Assembly: GCA_018821535.1 (NCBI GenBank)
Contig: JAHJLV010000008.1
Location: 1 to 64,000, forward strand
DNA: 64,000 bases
Direction: 5' to 3'
Source: Pseudomonadota bacterium
Lineage (GTDB): Bacteria; Desulfobacterota; Desulfobacteria; Desulfobacterales; Desulfobacteraceae
Below are positions 62,905 through 64,000 of this stretch, piece after piece (position 1 is the stretch's first letter; each line of letters begins with the position of its first letter). Made by a program: the position numbers and the translations under genes. Under the pieces are notes generated by a model, which was given only the letters and a program-made list of their open reading frames with translations, was not told the origin of the DNA and ran no database searches.

Positions 62905-64000
62905 ATGAATTTACATCAAGAATTTTGTACCCCTGATTACAAGCTTGGATATATTGACCAGTTTGTTGAAGAGAGGGGATACGGTTGGATAAAAGATGAA
63001 AATGGAGAGCAAGTATTTTTCCATATTTCAGATGTCTTAGATATAAACAAAGCCCCAATAAACTTGAAAGAGAAAGTTTGTTTCTTTGCTGTTACATCTG
63101 AGAAACATGGTTTCGACGCAAAAAAGATTAATCGGAAATGGGATTATGGGGATATTGTGTACATAAATGATGTCGAAAGCTATGGTTTTATTAATGGAAT
63201 CGGCAAAATAAAGAAAAAAATTCATTTTCATCTTGATAGCTTTGTAAATTATCCAAATTCTATACCACAAAAAGGTCAAATTGTTTCTTTTTCGAGTCAG
63301 ATTGGTGATCGTGGAGATTCTATTGCGTTAAATGTAAATGCGGCTGAGGAATGCTTTGGTGAAATTATTGAGTGGAATGAAAATAAGGGCAAAATTTTAC
63401 CAACAAATTCAAAGAATCCAGTTTCTCTTTGCGAAGAAGATGTTATTGCTAATCAAAATGCGGAAAAGATATCTTTTAAGATAGGTGAGAAAGTAACTTT
63501 TTTATTTGATGCTTATAAAAACAATGTGTTTTTTGTACAAAGTTGTGGGAAATTGAATTTCGGCGTTATTGTCAGCGTCGTTATTGATAAAGGCTTGGGT
63601 TATATACGACAGGGAGGTGGATTTGAGAAGAGCATCCTTTTTCATTTTAACAGTTTAGCAAATTATCCGAAATCTAACCCAAGGGTAGGCCAATATGTTT
63701 CTTTTTTAAGTCGAGTCGGTGATCGTGGAGATTATATTGCGTTAAGTGTAAATATGGTTGAAAAATGCTTTGGTGAAGTTATTGAGTGGGGACAAAGTGA
63801 ATTTCAGGGCAAAATTTTACCAACAAACTCAAAAGATCCAATCTCAATTCACGGGAAAGAAGTTGTAGTACAACGGGAAGGTGCTTTCATATCTCTTGAA
63901 GTGGGTGACACAGTTTCTTTTTTATTTGGAGAGAGTGAAAAGAAAGCTATCCTTGCCCGAAAAGATCTTCCTTTTCGGAAATTTGCATACAATGATGATG
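62905..64000 (+). CDS. Protein with repeated cold-shock-like domains (runs off window)
   Basis: An open frame of at least 365 codons that reaches the right edge without a stop. GGAGGG lies six bases before the ATG at 62905. It contains at least three cold-shock/OB-like repeats: GYGWIKDENGEQVFFHISDV, then ESYGFINGIG with KKIHFHLDSF, then GLGYIRQGGGFEKSILFHF. Between them sit near-repeated segments (IGDRGDSIALNVNA and VGDRGDYIALSVNM; GKILPTNSK twice). Classical CspA motifs are GFGFI and VFFHFS, so these are related RNA/DNA-binding units. Function is likely nucleic-acid binding. The C-terminus is unknown. Confidence 0.75.
   Translation, partial: MNLHQEFCTPDYKLGYIDQFVEERGYGWIKDENGEQVFFHISDVLDINKAPINLKEKVCFFAVTSEKHGFDAKKINRKWDYGDIVYINDVESYGFINGIGKIKKKIHFHLDSFVNYPNSIPQKGQIVSFSSQIGDRGDSIALNVNAAEECFGEIIEWNENKGKILPTNSKNPVSLCEEDVIANQNAEKISFKIGEKVTFLFDAYKNNVFFVQSCGKLNFGVIVSVVIDKGLGYIRQGGGFEKSILFHFNSLANYPKSNPRVGQYVSFLSRVGDRGDYIALSVNMVEKCFGEVIEWGQSEFQGKILPTNSKDPISIHGKEVVVQREGAFISLEVGDTVSFLFGESEKKAILARKDLPFRKFAYNDD

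Overview
The window looks like chromosome of an anaerobic, sensory-rich bacterium of the Desulfobacterota, most likely a Desulfobacteraceae/Desulfobacula-type sulfate reducer. This is an inference. It rests on the density of two-component and chemotaxis genes, two 4-hydroxybutyryl-CoA-dehydratase-type flavo-iron-sulfur enzymes, a long (about 600 aa) acyl-CoA dehydrogenase with its own ETF pair, and moderate base composition. No rRNA or intact tRNA is present.

Bases 1-12960 hold a chemotaxis operon on the plus strand: an MCP (cut by the left edge), CheA, CheD, an HDOD protein, CheY, CheX, CheB, a FapA/DUF342-like protein, an unknown 576-aa protein, CheR, a second CheD whose catalytic cysteine is Gly, a PAS-HisKA protein without an ATPase domain, and a lone receiver. 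No free-standing CheW is seen. Bases 12963-23762 continue with signalling genes: three hybrid kinases, one small receiver-kinase pair of paralogs (receiver-HD-GYP and receiver-HisKA) and a second HDOD protein. Two of the hybrid kinases share an almost identical kinase-receiver half behind different sensor inputs. Bases 23786-27515 (minus strand) hold a compact three-gene unit: a periplasmic-solute-binding kinase, an Rcp1-type receiver, and a receiver-GAF protein with a Cys-rich tail.

Bases 27709-42694 hold acyl-CoA catabolism: a TetR regulator, two AbfD-like dehydratases, a long acyl-CoA dehydrogenase, EtfB/EtfA, an ABM protein, a histidine phosphatase, an SDR, a thiolase broken by a one-base frameshift, a 3-hydroxyacyl-CoA dehydrogenase, two sister TetR regulators, and a LvaA/ACAD11-type phosphotransferase. 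Three promoters here carry the same 10-bp palindrome just upstream of a TTGACA box. One copy differs by a symmetric pair of changes, which suggests one TetR regulon. Together the genes suggest handling of 4-hydroxyacyl-CoA compounds and beta-oxidation. Bases 42707-48757 are miscellaneous: two unknown proteins, a PAS-PP2C phosphatase, an MFS transporter, a hicBA toxin-antitoxin pair and a nitrilase-like fragment.

At 48876-48919 lies the 3' part of a tRNA-Gln(CTG) gene (minus strand) with its terminator. It is cut at the anticodon loop, the usual scar of an integrative element. Everything to the right, out to the window edge, appears to belong to that element and is more AT-rich. It carries two paralogous 196/198-aa genes that share promoter palindrome, spacing and terminator hairpin and that bracket 8.5 kb of cargo. 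The cargo holds a GmrSD-like (DUF262 plus HNH) restriction protein and a four-gene ubiquitin-like conjugation operon in the order Ubl, E2, JAMM peptidase, E1, matching the BilABCD antiviral arrangement, with several unknown companion genes. After the second paralog come an SF3-type ATPase, a zinc-ribbon/TOPRIM primase and a protein with repeated cold-shock-like domains that runs off the right edge. The bracketed Bil-like/GmrSD-like island is the most interesting system in the window.
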